Positions 28,096 through 36,577 of a stretch of DNA of 64,000 nucleotides are shown here, piece by piece; within the stretch, counting starts at the first letter, position 1; each line of letters starts with the position of its first letter. The notes below the pieces were generated by a model. The model did not search any database, was not told where the DNA came from, and was given only the letters and a program-made list of their open reading frames with translations. The DNA is from Paenarthrobacter aurescens (GTDB lineage Bacteria; Actinomycetota; Actinomycetes; Actinomycetales; Micrococcaceae): the NCBI RefSeq assembly GCF_041549525.1, contig NZ_CP157456.1, forward strand, positions 1,240,001 through 1,304,000, in the 5' to 3' direction. The position numbers were made by a program, and so were the translations under genes.

Positions 28096-29498
28096 CAGTG
28101 GGCCACCGGCGCATCGTCTCCGCTGCGCTTGCCACTACCCTGGCAGGCGTGGCGCTGGCCGGCGCGCTGTTCTCGGCCCCGGCTGCCAACGCAGATGCCT
28201 GGCGGGACAAGGAGTACTGGCTTAAGGAATCGGGAGTCACCAACGCCTGGCAGGTGTCAAAGGGGGCTGGAGTCAAGGTCGCGGTCATCGACAGCGGTGT
28301 TGATGGAAGCCACCCTGACCTCAAGGGCGTAGTGGTGGGTGGAACGGATGTCTCCGGGGCCGGGGCCCCGAACGGACAAAAGAGCATCGGTGCCAAGACC
28401 GAGCACGGCACGCTGGTAGCCACCATGCTGGCCGGCCGTGGTCACCCGGCACCCCCTCCGCCGCCGTCAGCATCACCGTCCGCTTCGGCCTCACCTGCCC
28501 CTCCGCCTCCGCCACCCACCACTCCGCCTGCCGGAGGACCCGACGGAATTGTGGGCGTGGCACCCGAAGCGGAGATCCTGGCCATCTCAACGTGGCTCGG
28601 TTCACCGAACCCCGGTGGCAAGACTGACCAGGAACAGATACCGGAGGCCGTCCGCTGGGCGGTGGACAACGGTGCCAAGGTCATCAACATTTCCCTGGGC
28701 AGCACCTCTCCTGACTGGCCGCAGAGTTGGGACGCCGCGTTTCTCTATGCGGAGCAGAAGGATGTGGTGATTGTTGCCGCGGCGGGGAACCGTGTGGGCG
28801 GCAACGTACAGGTCGGGGCTCCCGCCACTATCCCCGGTGTTCTCACCGTTGCCGGATTGGACGGCGAAGGGCGTGCCAGCGTGGACTCATCGTCCCAGGG
28901 CATCAGCATTGGAGTAGCAGCCCCCGCGGAGAAGCTGGTGGGCGGAATCCCCGGTGGCTCCTACGCCGAATGGGCGGGCACTTCCGGTGCTGCTCCCATC
29001 GTTTCGGGAGTGGCAGCCCTCATTCGTTCCAAGTGGCCGGAAATGAGTGCCACGCAGGTCATCAACAGGATTGTCAGCACGGCCAAGGACGCCGGCGCTC
29101 CGGGCAAGGATCCAATCTATGGCTACGGCATCCTCAACGCTGAGGCGGCGTTGAAGAATGATGTTCCTGTAACCAGCACCAACCCGTTGGGTTCCATCGG
29201 GGACTGGATCCGCGTCCACCGCCGCGGTGTTTTCAGCGAGCCTGAGCCCGCGCCGGTGGCAAGTCCTACCAGTGCCGCTCCCACGCTCGCGGATCCGACT
29301 GTTCCCGTTGCCAAGACGCCGGCCACCATGGACGACGCCCTTCCTGCCGCCGTCGTCCTTGGTTTTGGAGCCCTGTTCGTGGCCTTGGTGGCGGGTGCTT
29401 CGATCCAGTTGCGCAGAGTGCTGAAGAACCCGCCGGCAGTGCCCGAGGAGGCGGAAACGGGAGCCCTGGTGAAGGTGGATCCGCCCTCCCGGACGTAG
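28092..29498 (+). CDS. Secreted, membrane-anchored subtilase resembling mycosin
   Basis: An S8 serine protease of 468 residues. It has a signal peptide (about 1-34), then the triad Asp67 (VAVIDSGVDG), His105 (TEHGTLVA) and Ser298 (GTSGAAP), with oxyanion Asn233. A C-terminal membrane helix lies near 415-440 followed by a short cytoplasmic tail. A proline- and serine-rich loop (about 118-148) follows the catalytic histidine, where mycosins of type VII secretion also carry an insert. No esx or ecc gene is in the window. I start it at the ATG overlapping the ppx stop; the longer open frame upstream lacks a signal peptide. Confidence 0.85.
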   Translation: MTVGHRRIVSAALATTLAGVALAGALFSAPAANADAWRDKEYWLKESGVTNAWQVSKGAGVKVAVIDSGVDGSHPDLKGVVVGGTDVSGAGAPNGQKSIGAKTEHGTLVATMLAGRGHPAPPPPPSASPSASASPAPPPPPPTTPPAGGPDGIVGVAPEAEILAISTWLGSPNPGGKTDQEQIPEAVRWAVDNGAKVINISLGSTSPDWPQSWDAAFLYAEQKDVVIVAAAGNRVGGNVQVGAPATIPGVLTVAGLDGEGRASVDSSSQGISIGVAAPAEKLVGGIPGGSYAEWAGTSGAAPIVSGVAALIRSKWPEMSATQVINRIVSTAKDAGAPGKDPIYGYGILNAEAALKNDVPVTSTNPLGSIGDWIRVHRRGVFSEPEPAPVASPTSAAPTLADPTVPVAKTPATMDDALPAAVVLGFGALFVALVAGASIQLRRVLKNPPAVPEEAETGALVKVDPPSRT

Positions 29499-29499
29499 T

Positions 29500-29517
29500 T
29501 AGTGAAGATTTTCACAA
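29500..29517. promoter_or_regulatory. Probable Rex (NADH-sensing repressor) site before ndh
   Basis: TAGTGAAGATTTTCACAA matches the Rex consensus TTGTGAA-N4-TTCACAA with one arm mismatch. It lies 8 bases before the -10 of ndh, a position where binding would block transcription. Rex control of NDH-2 genes is known in other Gram-positive bacteria. Confidence 0.6.
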
Positions 29518-29536
29518 AGTACTGTACTCTGGTGTC

Positions 29537-30991
29537 ATGGCAACCACCCCAGAGCTCATTGACCGTCCCCGGGTTCTCGTCGTCGGCGGCGGCTACGTCG
29601 GCCTGTACGTAGCACTCAAATTGCAGAAGAAGATCGCGAACGCAGGCGGAATCGTCACCGTCGTTGATCCACTGCCGTACATGACCTACCAGCCCTTCCT
29701 CCCGGAAGTTGCCGGCGGCAACATCGAGGCACGCCACGCCGTGGTCTCGCACCGTCAGCACCTCAAGCAGACCGAGCTCATCCAGGGCCGCGTCACCAGC
29801 ATTGACCACGCAAACCGCACCGCAGTGATCGCCCCCTCGGATGGCGGCGAGAACTTTGAGATCCCGTACTTTGACGTGGTCATCGCAGCCGGTGCCATCA
29901 CCCGCACCTTCCCCATCAAGGGCCTCGCGGACAAGGGCATCGGCCTGAAGACCATCGAGGAAGCTGTTGCGCTGCGCAACAAGGTGCTGGAGCGGATCGA
30001 GTCCGCTTCCACCATGACTGACCCCGCAGAACGCGCCAAGGCACTGACCTTCGTTGTTGTAGGTGGCGGCTTTGCCGGCATCGAATGCCTCACCGAAATG
30101 GAAGACCTCGCCCGCGCCGCTGTGCGGAACAACCCCCGCGTCCGTCAGGAAGAAGTCCGCTTCATCCTGGTCGAAGCCATGGGCCGCATCATGCCCGAGG
30201 TCACCGCTTCGCAGGCCGAGTGGGTTGTGGAGCACCTCCGCAGCCGCGGCATCGAAGTACTCCTGAACACTTCCCTGGACAGCGCCGAGGGCAACCTTAA
30301 GCTGATCAACCTGCCGGACAAGACCCCCGCCGGTGAAGTTGAAGCAGACACCCTGGTGTGGGCTGCCGGTGTGCAGGCCAACCCCATGATCCGCTCCACC
30401 GACTTCCCGCTGGAACCGCGTGGCCGCGTTCGTGTCCTCCCGGATCTCCGCATCGCAGGGGACGAAGGCATTGTGGAGAACGCCTGGGCCGCCGGCGACA
30501 TCGCCGCTGTTCCGGACCTCACGGGCAAGGGCCTGCCGGACGGCACCTGCGTCCCCAACGCCCAGCACGCACTGCGCCAGGCCAAGAAGCTCGCCAAGAA
30601 CCTCTGGGCTTCCCGCTGGGACAAGCCGCTGCACGACTACAAGCACAAGAACCTTGGTGCTGTGGCCGGCTTCGGCGAGTGGAAGGGTGTTGCCAACATC
30701 AACCTGCTCGGCCGCATCGGCCTCAAGGGTGGACTCGCCTGGCTTGCCCACCGCGGCTACCACGGCATGGCCATGCCCACGGTGGAGCGTAAGTTCCGCG
30801 TGATCTTCGGCTGGATCCTGGCCTTCTTCGCCGGCCGCGACACCACCCAGTTGATGGACCTGGACAACCCGCGCGGTGCCTTCGTGGCCGCCGCAACTCC
30901 GGCTCCCAAGCCTGCTGCCGCTCCGGCACCGGTGGAAGCGAAGCCGGTTGCCGAGGAAGTCAAGACTCCGGTAACTGCTGACGCCAAGTAG
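29537..30991 (+). CDS. ndh: Type II NADH dehydrogenase
   Basis: A non-proton-pumping NADH:quinone oxidoreductase of 484 residues. VLVVGGGYVGLYVALKLQ at residue 12 binds FAD, VVVGGGFAGIECLTEME near residue 175 binds NADH, and AAGDIAAVPDL is the second FAD motif. The C-terminal part holds the amphipathic membrane-binding helix, and the last 40 residues are an Ala/Pro/Val-rich tail. TACTCT (29525-29530) lies six bases before the ATG, so the mRNA is probably leaderless. A Rex-like site sits just upstream. Confidence 0.94.
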   Translation: MATTPELIDRPRVLVVGGGYVGLYVALKLQKKIANAGGIVTVVDPLPYMTYQPFLPEVAGGNIEARHAVVSHRQHLKQTELIQGRVTSIDHANRTAVIAPSDGGENFEIPYFDVVIAAGAITRTFPIKGLADKGIGLKTIEEAVALRNKVLERIESASTMTDPAERAKALTFVVVGGGFAGIECLTEMEDLARAAVRNNPRVRQEEVRFILVEAMGRIMPEVTASQAEWVVEHLRSRGIEVLLNTSLDSAEGNLKLINLPDKTPAGEVEADTLVWAAGVQANPMIRSTDFPLEPRGRVRVLPDLRIAGDEGIVENAWAAGDIAAVPDLTGKGLPDGTCVPNAQHALRQAKKLAKNLWASRWDKPLHDYKHKNLGAVAGFGEWKGVANINLLGRIGLKGGLAWLAHRGYHGMAMPTVERKFRVIFGWILAFFAGRDTTQLMDLDNPRGAFVAAATPAPKPAAAPAPVEAKPVAEEVKTPVTADAK

Positions 30992-30999
30992 TACACGCC

Positions 31000-31037
31000 C
31001 GACGGCGGCTGTCCCCTTGAGGGGGTGGCCGCCGTCG
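31000..31037. terminator. Hairpin terminator after ndh
   Basis: CGACGGCGGC and GCCGCCGTCG form an exact 10-base stem around an 18-base loop that pairs further, followed by GCGTTT. Confidence 0.7.
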
Positions 31038-31081
31038 GCGTTTAACCGGCATGCCTCAAGGCTGCCCCCTAGACTGTCCTC

Positions 31082-32002
31082 ATGTCCGGTGAAATCGATC
31101 TGAAGACCCTCCTGGAATCCCTTCATCCCGTGGCCCGCGACGGTGAGTACGTATACGCACTGTGGCCGCATGGAAGGCCCCTGGAAGGTGGAATCGAAGC
31201 GGCCGTGCGCGAGGCTGAGGGCCTCACCGTTGTCCTTCGCCGCGATGAGGCGGACGCGCTGGGCCTTAGCTATGATTTCGTGGCCACGTGGATCACGTTG
31301 CAGGTCCACTCGGCCCTGGAGGCCGTGGGGCTCACAGCGGCCGTCAGCGCAGCGTTGACGCATGCGGGGATCAGTTGCAACGTCCTGGCTGGTTTCCACC
31401 ACGATCACCTCCTGGTGCCATCGGCGGAGGCGGGCAGGGCCTTGGAGGTGCTGCGGCTGCTGGCGCGCGGCGTGGTCCTGCGCTCCGAGCGGCCTGAGGA
31501 CCGGGAAGAGATCCTGGAACTCACGGCCCGGGCTTTCTCCATCTCACCGGTGACCGGTGAGCCGGTTGAGGGCACGCCCGTTGAAGTGGGGCTGCTACGG
31601 GAGCTTTTCCAGTGCAGCGAGTACATTCCGGAGCTCAGCATTGTGGCGGAAATGGGCGGAGAAATCGTGGGGCACGCCATCAGCACGAGGGGCTGGGCGG
31701 GGGAATTTGAACTGCTGGGCCTGGGTCCCATTGGCGTGCTCCCGCCGTTCCAGCAGCGCGGAGTGGGTTCAGCCTTGATGCGCGAAACAGCGGCCCGTGC
31801 AACGGCTATGGGGGAGCGCGGCATCGCGTTGCTGGGCAGCCCGCTGTACTACAGGCGCTTCGGATACGTCCCGGCCATTTCCCTGGGCGTTGAACCGCCT
31901 GAGCCGGCCTGGGGAGAGCACTTCCAGCTACTGCCTTTGCCGGGATGGCCGGAGGACGTTTATGGGACCTTCCGCTACGCGGAGCCGTTCAACCGCCTCT
32001 AG
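31082..32002 (+). CDS. ACT-domain and GNAT acetyltransferase fusion protein
   Basis: Two usually separate families in one 306-residue chain. Residues 1-135 look like the DUF2241/ACT family (VYALWPHGRP, VVLRRDEADALGL, ISCNVLAGFHHDHLLVP). Residues 138-306 form a YhbS-like GNAT domain with the acetyl-CoA loop QQRGVGSALMRE and YYRRFGYVPA. An amino acid ligand could tune acetylation, but neither ligand nor substrate is known. TAGACT (31070-31075) lies six bases before the ATG, which suggests a leaderless mRNA. Confidence 0.82.
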   Translation: MSGEIDLKTLLESLHPVARDGEYVYALWPHGRPLEGGIEAAVREAEGLTVVLRRDEADALGLSYDFVATWITLQVHSALEAVGLTAAVSAALTHAGISCNVLAGFHHDHLLVPSAEAGRALEVLRLLARGVVLRSERPEDREEILELTARAFSISPVTGEPVEGTPVEVGLLRELFQCSEYIPELSIVAEMGGEIVGHAISTRGWAGEFELLGLGPIGVLPPFQQRGVGSALMRETAARATAMGERGIALLGSPLYYRRFGYVPAISLGVEPPEPAWGEHFQLLPLPGWPEDVYGTFRYAEPFNRL

Positions 32003-32023
32003 CTGGGATACCATGGTCCGGGC

Positions 32024-32097
32024 GCCCCAGTAGCCCAATTGGCAGAGGCAGCGGACTTAAAATCCGCGTGTTGTGGGTTCGAGTCCCACCTGGGGCA
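32024..32097 (+). tRNA. tRNA-Leu, anticodon TAA, with an unusually short variable arm
   Basis: A full cloverleaf of 74 bases. The 7-base acceptor stem (32024-32030 with 32090-32096) is perfect and the discriminator is A. The D arm has a 3-base stem and an 11-base loop (CAATTGGCAGA), as in leucine tRNAs. The anticodon stem GCGGA/TCCGC holds loop CTTAAAA, so the anticodon at 32058-32060 is TAA, reading UUA. The variable region is only five bases (GTGTT) where leucine tRNAs normally carry a long stem. The T arm is GTGGG-TTCGAGT-CCCAC. CCA is not encoded. Confidence 0.88.
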
Positions 32098-32205
32098 CAG
32101 GTGCAAGGTGAGAGCTCTTTCTCCCTTCCAGTGCATGGTTCCTCTCCTCAGCGACATTTCCCAGCTGGCTCCTAGATTCCCCACAGGCAACGAGTGTTAT
32201 AGGGA

Positions 32206-32221
32206 TGTGACCTGAATCACT
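32206..32221. promoter_or_regulatory. CRP/GlxR-like site before the branched-chain amino acid binding protein
   Basis: TGTGACCTGAATCACT matches TGTGA-N6-TCACA with one mismatch, 100 bases before the ATG of the binding-protein gene at 32321. Cyclic-AMP control of amino acid uptake would be expected of it. Confidence 0.5.
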
Positions 32222-32320
32222 TATGTTCGCGGGGCAATTGCACTAGTTTGAGTCTTAATCAGGAACACCTGAGTAATCGCATCAAAGGCAGTTCGCACCT
32301 TTCGATCGAGGAGACAACGA

Positions 32321-33676
32321 ATGTTTGATCTTTCCCCAGCGGCGCCCCGAGCCGCCAAGCTAACAGCGCTTGGCATTGGGGTCGCTCTCTTGGCCACAGC
32401 TTGTGGTGGGTCTTCTACGCCTACCCAGACTGGGTCTCAATCCGCCGCTGCAGCAGGTATCGCCTGCCCGGCACCCAGCGGCGGGGCGGGAGCCGGCAAC
32501 AGCCAGGCTGCCACCAACACGGGACCTGTACCTCCCTCGACCACCACTACGGCTACGCCGCTTAAACTTGGATCGCTCCTGCCGACAACGGGGTCGCTGG
32601 CGTTCCTCGGCCCGCCCGAAATCGCCGGTGTCAACCTCGGCGTCAAGGAAGTCAACGACGCCGGTGGCGTCCTGGGTGCCCCGGTGGAAGTAACGCACCG
32701 CGACTCCGGTGACACCAAGACCGACATCGCCACGCAGTCCACCACCGCCCTGCTGGGTCAAGGCGTGAGTGCCGTGATCGGCGCTGCCTCGTCCGGCGTT
32801 TCCAAGACGGTCATCAACCAGATCACCGGCGCCGGCGTCATCCACTTCTCTCCCGCGAACACCTCACCTGACTTCACCACATGGGATGACAAGGGCCTCT
32901 ACTGGCGCACTGCGCCCTCGGATGTCCTGCAGGGCAAGGTCCTCGGCAACTACATGGCCACCTGTGGCGCCCAGACCGTTGGCATGATCGTTCTTAACGA
33001 CGCCTACGGAACCGGCCTGCAGAAGAACGTCAAGGAAGCCTTCGAGGCAGCCGGTGGCAAGGTTGTTGCTGAAGAACTCTTCAACGAGGGCGATTCGCAG
33101 TTCAGCAGCCAGGTGGACAAGGTCCTCGCAGCCAAGCCGGACGCAATCGCACTGATCACCTTCGACCAGGCAAAGAGCATCGTCCCGCTGATGACCGGCA
33201 AGGGCGTCAAGCCTACTCAGCTGTTCATGGTTGACGGCAACACCTCGGACTACAGCAAGGACTTCCAGGCCGGCACCATGAAGGGCGCACAGGGCACCAT
33301 CCCCGGTACGTTCGCCAAGGACGCCTTCAAGCAGAAGCTCCTCGCAATCGATCCCGCCCTGAAGGATTACAGCTACGCAGGCGAGTCCTACGACGCCGTG
33401 AACCTGATCTCGCTGGCCTCTGAGGCAGCCAAGAGCACCAAGGGCACGGACATTGCAGCCAAGCTCAAGGAAGTCTCTGAAGGCGGCGAGAAGTGCACCG
33501 ACTTCCCGTCCTGCGTCACCCTGCTCCGCGAGGGCAAGGACATTGACTACGACGGCCAGTCCGGTCCGGTAACGTTCTCCGATGCCGGTGACCCCACCGA
33601 GGCATACATCGGTATCTACGAATACCAGGACGACAACACCTACAAGCCGGTCCGCGAAGAATTCGGCAAGCTCTAA
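32321..33676 (+). CDS. Branched-chain amino acid ABC transporter substrate-binding lipoprotein
   Basis: A type I periplasmic-binding-fold protein of 451 residues of the LivJ/LivK group. The signal peptide ends with lipobox LLATAC, followed by a Ser/Thr/Pro linker to about residue 85. The mature domain opens with KLGSLLPTTGSLAFLGPPE and contains INQITGAGVIHFSPANTSPD, which forms the ligand site. It has its own promoter with a CRP-like site and its own terminator. The matching permeases and ATPases are encoded convergently 1.1 kb away. Confidence 0.92.
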   Translation: MFDLSPAAPRAAKLTALGIGVALLATACGGSSTPTQTGSQSAAAAGIACPAPSGGAGAGNSQAATNTGPVPPSTTTTATPLKLGSLLPTTGSLAFLGPPEIAGVNLGVKEVNDAGGVLGAPVEVTHRDSGDTKTDIATQSTTALLGQGVSAVIGAASSGVSKTVINQITGAGVIHFSPANTSPDFTTWDDKGLYWRTAPSDVLQGKVLGNYMATCGAQTVGMIVLNDAYGTGLQKNVKEAFEAAGGKVVAEELFNEGDSQFSSQVDKVLAAKPDAIALITFDQAKSIVPLMTGKGVKPTQLFMVDGNTSDYSKDFQAGTMKGAQGTIPGTFAKDAFKQKLLAIDPALKDYSYAGESYDAVNLISLASEAAKSTKGTDIAAKLKEVSEGGEKCTDFPSCVTLLREGKDIDYDGQSGPVTFSDAGDPTEAYIGIYEYQDDNTYKPVREEFGKL

Positions 33677-33704
33677 GCCGAACGCAGGCTGAACCGCAGT
33701 CAGT

Positions 33705-33738
33705 ACGGGTCCCCTTCCTCATCAGGAAGGGGACCCGT
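33705..33738 (+). terminator. Strong terminator after the liv binding protein
   Basis: A perfect 15-base stem (33705-33719, 33724-33738) with a 4-base loop. Confidence 0.85.
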
Positions 33739-33798
33739 TCTGCGTCATCCCAAGCCTGAACAAAGCTTTCGCACAGGCGGTGGACCTACCATGGCCAC

Positions 33799-34737
33799 AT
33801 GAAGCTAACCCGGGAGGCCCGCTCCATCGCGGTGGTCATTAATGCCGGCTCACGCAAAGGATCCGCTGCCAGGGAGTTGGTGGTCCAAAGCCTGGGAAAG
33901 GCAGGACTCCCGGTTTCTGCCATGTACACAGTGGACGGAGGCGGGGACCTCAACCGGACCTTGGAACGGGCGCTTGCCGAAGGGCATGACCTCGTAGTGG
34001 TTGGGGGAGGCGACGGAACGGTTGCCTCCGCGGCAGGACTGGTAGCGGGCACGGACGTGGCGTTGGGTGTCCTTCCGCTGGGCACCGCCAATGATCTTGC
34101 CCGGACGCTGGACATCCCCAAGGACCTGGGCGAGGCATGCAAAGCCCTGGCCGAGGGAAAAATAGTGGATATTGACCTTGGCCGCGCCAACGGGCAGCCC
34201 TTCCTTAACGTTGCGTCAGCCGGCCTGTCCGTAGCTGTTACCCAGGCTCTCAGTCCGCGCCTCAAACGGCTCATTGGACCCTTGGCCTATGGAGTGGCCA
34301 CAGTGCGCTCCTACGCCAAGCACAAGCCATTCCACGCCCGTTTGGAGTTCCCGGAGGGGGACCACCCGCCGGTGGAGCTGGAGAACCTGTTGCAGGTGGC
34401 TGTGGGGAACGGACGGTATTACGGCGGCGGCAATGCAGTCTCTCCCACCGCAGGGATTGATGACCACACCCTGGACATCTATGCCATTCTCATGGCGCCG
34501 CTGCGGGAGCAGGCAAAAATCGCCCGCTCGCTCAAGAACGGCAAGTTCGTGGAGAACGAGCGGGTGTACCACCTCACCAGCCGGAGCGTCAGGCTGGTCA
34601 CCACCCCGCCGCTGCCGGTGAACCTCGACGGCGAAATCACCACCGGGACACCCACCGATTTCACTGTTGAACGCAATGCGGTGCACGTGGTGGTACCGGG
34701 TAACAGCAGCAGCGCCACGTTTGAGGGACGCGGCTGA
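33799..34737 (+). CDS. Diacylglycerol kinase-like lipid kinase (YegS/DgkB family)
   Basis: Phosphorylates diacylglycerol or a related lipid alcohol. In the 312-residue protein VVINAGSRKG begins the catalytic domain, VVGGGDGTVASAAG is the nucleotide loop, and LPLGTANDLARTL follows as in all members. LPVNLDGE near the end is the C-terminal domain motif. TACCAT (33787-33792) lies six bases before the ATG, so it is likely leaderless. It sits between the two halves of the liv system without obvious connection to it. Confidence 0.9.
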   Translation: MKLTREARSIAVVINAGSRKGSAARELVVQSLGKAGLPVSAMYTVDGGGDLNRTLERALAEGHDLVVVGGGDGTVASAAGLVAGTDVALGVLPLGTANDLARTLDIPKDLGEACKALAEGKIVDIDLGRANGQPFLNVASAGLSVAVTQALSPRLKRLIGPLAYGVATVRSYAKHKPFHARLEFPEGDHPPVELENLLQVAVGNGRYYGGGNAVSPTAGIDDHTLDIYAILMAPLREQAKIARSLKNGKFVENERVYHLTSRSVRLVTTPPLPVNLDGEITTGTPTDFTVERNAVHVVVPGNSSSATFEGRG

Positions 34738-34742
34738 AAACA

Positions 34743-34785
34743 CCGAAGGCCCGGCTCCGGTGAAACACCGGAACCAGGCCTTCGG
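34743..34785. terminator. Bidirectional terminator between the lipid kinase and livF
   Basis: 20-base arms (34743-34762, 34766-34785) with two mismatches and a 3-base loop, between convergent genes. Confidence 0.75.
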
Positions 34786-34796
34786 GACTGACGCTG

Positions 34797-35570
34797 TTAG
34801 ACCTCGTCCGCCAGGGTACCAAGGTAAAGCTGGATGACCTTGGGGTCCTTCATGAGCTCGCGCCCCGTACCGGTGTACGCGTCCTTGCCCTGGTCCAGGA
34901 CGTATCCGCGGTCGCAGATCTGCAGGCAGCGCCGCGCATTCTGCTCCACCATGATCACTGAGACCCCGGCACGGTTGATCTCGTGGACACGCAGGAAGGT
35001 CTCGTCCTGTTTGACGGGGGATAGGCCTGCCGACGGCTCGTCGAGCAGCAGCACGGCCGGGTCCATCATCAGTGCCCTGCCCATGGCCACCATCTGGCGT
35101 TCGCCACCGGACAATGACCCTGCACGCTGGGCACGCCGCTTTCCCAGCTCCGGGAAGAGGCTGGTGACAAAGTCGAACCTCTGGGAGAAGTCTTTGGGCC
35201 GCTGGAACATGCCCATTTGCAGATTCTCTTCAATGGTCAGCGTGGCAAAAACGTTGTTGGTTTGCGGCACGAAGCCAACGCCCTGGGTCACCAGCTTGTT
35301 GGCTTTCAACCCGGTGAGGTCCTGGCCACGGACCACCACCGTGCCGGAGTGGACCTTGACCAGGCCGAACATGGCTTTGAGGAGCGTGGACTTGCCGGCG
35401 CCGTTAGGCCCGATGATGCCAATGAGTTCGCCCTTGCGGGCCTCAATGCTGCAGCCGTTGAGGATATTGACGCCGGGAATGTAACCGGCCACCAAATTGG
35501 TGACCTTGACTACGGAATCACCGGCCGGGGCTGCCGCCGAGGCGGGCATTTCGCTGATGCTGCTGCTCAT
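34797..35570 (-). CDS. livF: Branched-chain amino acid ABC transporter ATP-binding protein LivF
   Basis: A 257-residue ATPase with Walker A GPNGAGKST, signature LSGGERQMVAMGRALM and Walker B VLLLDEPSAGLSP. As in other LivF proteins, RVHEINRAGVSVIMVEQNARR follows. Its ATG overlaps the livG stop by four bases. It is the last gene of livHMGF. Confidence 0.94.
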   Translation of the reverse strand: MSSSISEMPASAAAPAGDSVVKVTNLVAGYIPGVNILNGCSIEARKGELIGIIGPNGAGKSTLLKAMFGLVKVHSGTVVVRGQDLTGLKANKLVTQGVGFVPQTNNVFATLTIEENLQMGMFQRPKDFSQRFDFVTSLFPELGKRRAQRAGSLSGGERQMVAMGRALMMDPAVLLLDEPSAGLSPVKQDETFLRVHEINRAGVSVIMVEQNARRCLQICDRGYVLDQGKDAYTGTGRELMKDPKVIQLYLGTLADEV

Positions 35571-36577
35571 TTCCCGTCCTCCTTCTTGGTTTCTTCGATT
35601 TCGGACAGGATTCCTGCGTCTTCGGTTCCCACTACGGACTCTTCATCAGCTTCCAGTTCGGCCTCGAGCACCTTGATGCCTTCAGCGTCGCCGAGGTCCA
35701 CATCATGGTGTGCGCCAAGGTAGGCATCGATCACCGCGGGGTTCTTCATGACTTCGCCCGGAGGTCCTTCGGCAACAACTTTGCCTTCGGCCATGACCAC
35801 CACCCAGTCAGCGATGTGGCGGACCATGTTCATGTCATGCTCCACGAACAGGACGGTCATGCCCTCAGCCTTGAGGTTCTTGATGTGGTCCAGCAAAGAC
35901 TGGGTCAGGGCGGGGTTCACACCGGCCATGGGTTCGTCCAGCATCACCAGCTTGGGTTTGACCATCAAGGACCGCGCCATCTCCAGGAGCTTGCGCTGAC
36001 CGCCGGAAAGGGAGGCCGCGTAGTCGTCCTTCTTGGCGTCCAACTTGAACTTTTCCAGCAGCACGTTGGCCTGGGCCGTGATTTCCTTTTCCCGTCCACC
36101 CCAGATGCCCTTGAACAGAGCCTTGGAGAGTCTTTCGCCGGGCTGGTTCGCCGCGCCGAGCCGCATGTTCTCCATGACGGTCAGCTTGCCCATCACTTTG
36201 GTCAGCTGGAAGGTGCGGACCATGCCCATGCGGGCCACTTTGTAGGAGGAGACCCCTGCCAGGCTGTTGCCTTCAAACTGCCACTTGCCCGTATTGGGAG
36301 TGTCAAAGCCCGTGAGCAGGTTGAACAGGGTGGTCTTCCCTGCGCCGTTGGGACCGATCAATGCGGTGATCTTGTGGCGCGGGATCTCAAGGTATTCAAC
36401 GTCCACGGCGTTGATGCCGCCAAAGGAACGGGTGACGTCCTCTGCCACCACAATGGGATCGCGCTTCTTGCACCCGGGGGTGTTCTCCCCGACCGCGATG
36501 GGCCGCGAATCGGTCATGTAGTCAATGTTGTCGGTGTTTGCACTGCTTGCAGTGTTGAATTCGTTGGTCTCACTCAT
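35567..36577 (-). CDS. livG: Branched-chain amino acid ABC transporter ATP-binding protein LivG
   Basis: The partner ATPase, 336 residues: Walker A GPNGAGKTT, signature LSGGQRKLLEMARSLM and Walker B LVMLDEPMAGVNP. It is longer than the usual 255-residue LivG because of a polar N-terminal extension of about 40 residues and an acidic C-terminal tail of about 50 residues (EAELEADEESVVG). The roles of these are unknown. It overlaps livM and livF by four bases each. Confidence 0.94.
   Translation of the reverse strand: MSETNEFNTASSANTDNIDYMTDSRPIAVGENTPGCKKRDPIVVAEDVTRSFGGINAVDVEYLEIPRHKITALIGPNGAGKTTLFNLLTGFDTPNTGKWQFEGNSLAGVSSYKVARMGMVRTFQLTKVMGKLTVMENMRLGAANQPGERLSKALFKGIWGGREKEITAQANVLLEKFKLDAKKDDYAASLSGGQRKLLEMARSLMVKPKLVMLDEPMAGVNPALTQSLLDHIKNLKAEGMTVLFVEHDMNMVRHIADWVVVMAEGKVVAEGPPGEVMKNPAVIDAYLGAHHDVDLGDAEGIKVLEAELEADEESVVGTEDAGILSEIEETKKEDGK

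Noticed and set aside
29123..31408. A 761-codon frame on the minus strand opposite the end of the subtilase, ndh and the start of the ACT-GNAT gene
   Set aside because: It is antisense to convincing genes, has no family features, and is the kind of long shadow frame that high-GC codon bias produces.
32024..32097. tRNA-Lys or a suppressor tRNA instead of tRNA-Leu
   Set aside because: The body resembles class I tRNAs, but the loop CTTAAAA places TAA at the anticodon, and the D arm and A73 fit leucine. TAA as an anticodon reads UUA, not a stop codon.
32024..32320. tRNA gene as an integration site for a mobile element
   Set aside because: No integrase, repeated tRNA end or foreign-looking genes follow; the next gene is a normal liv binding protein.
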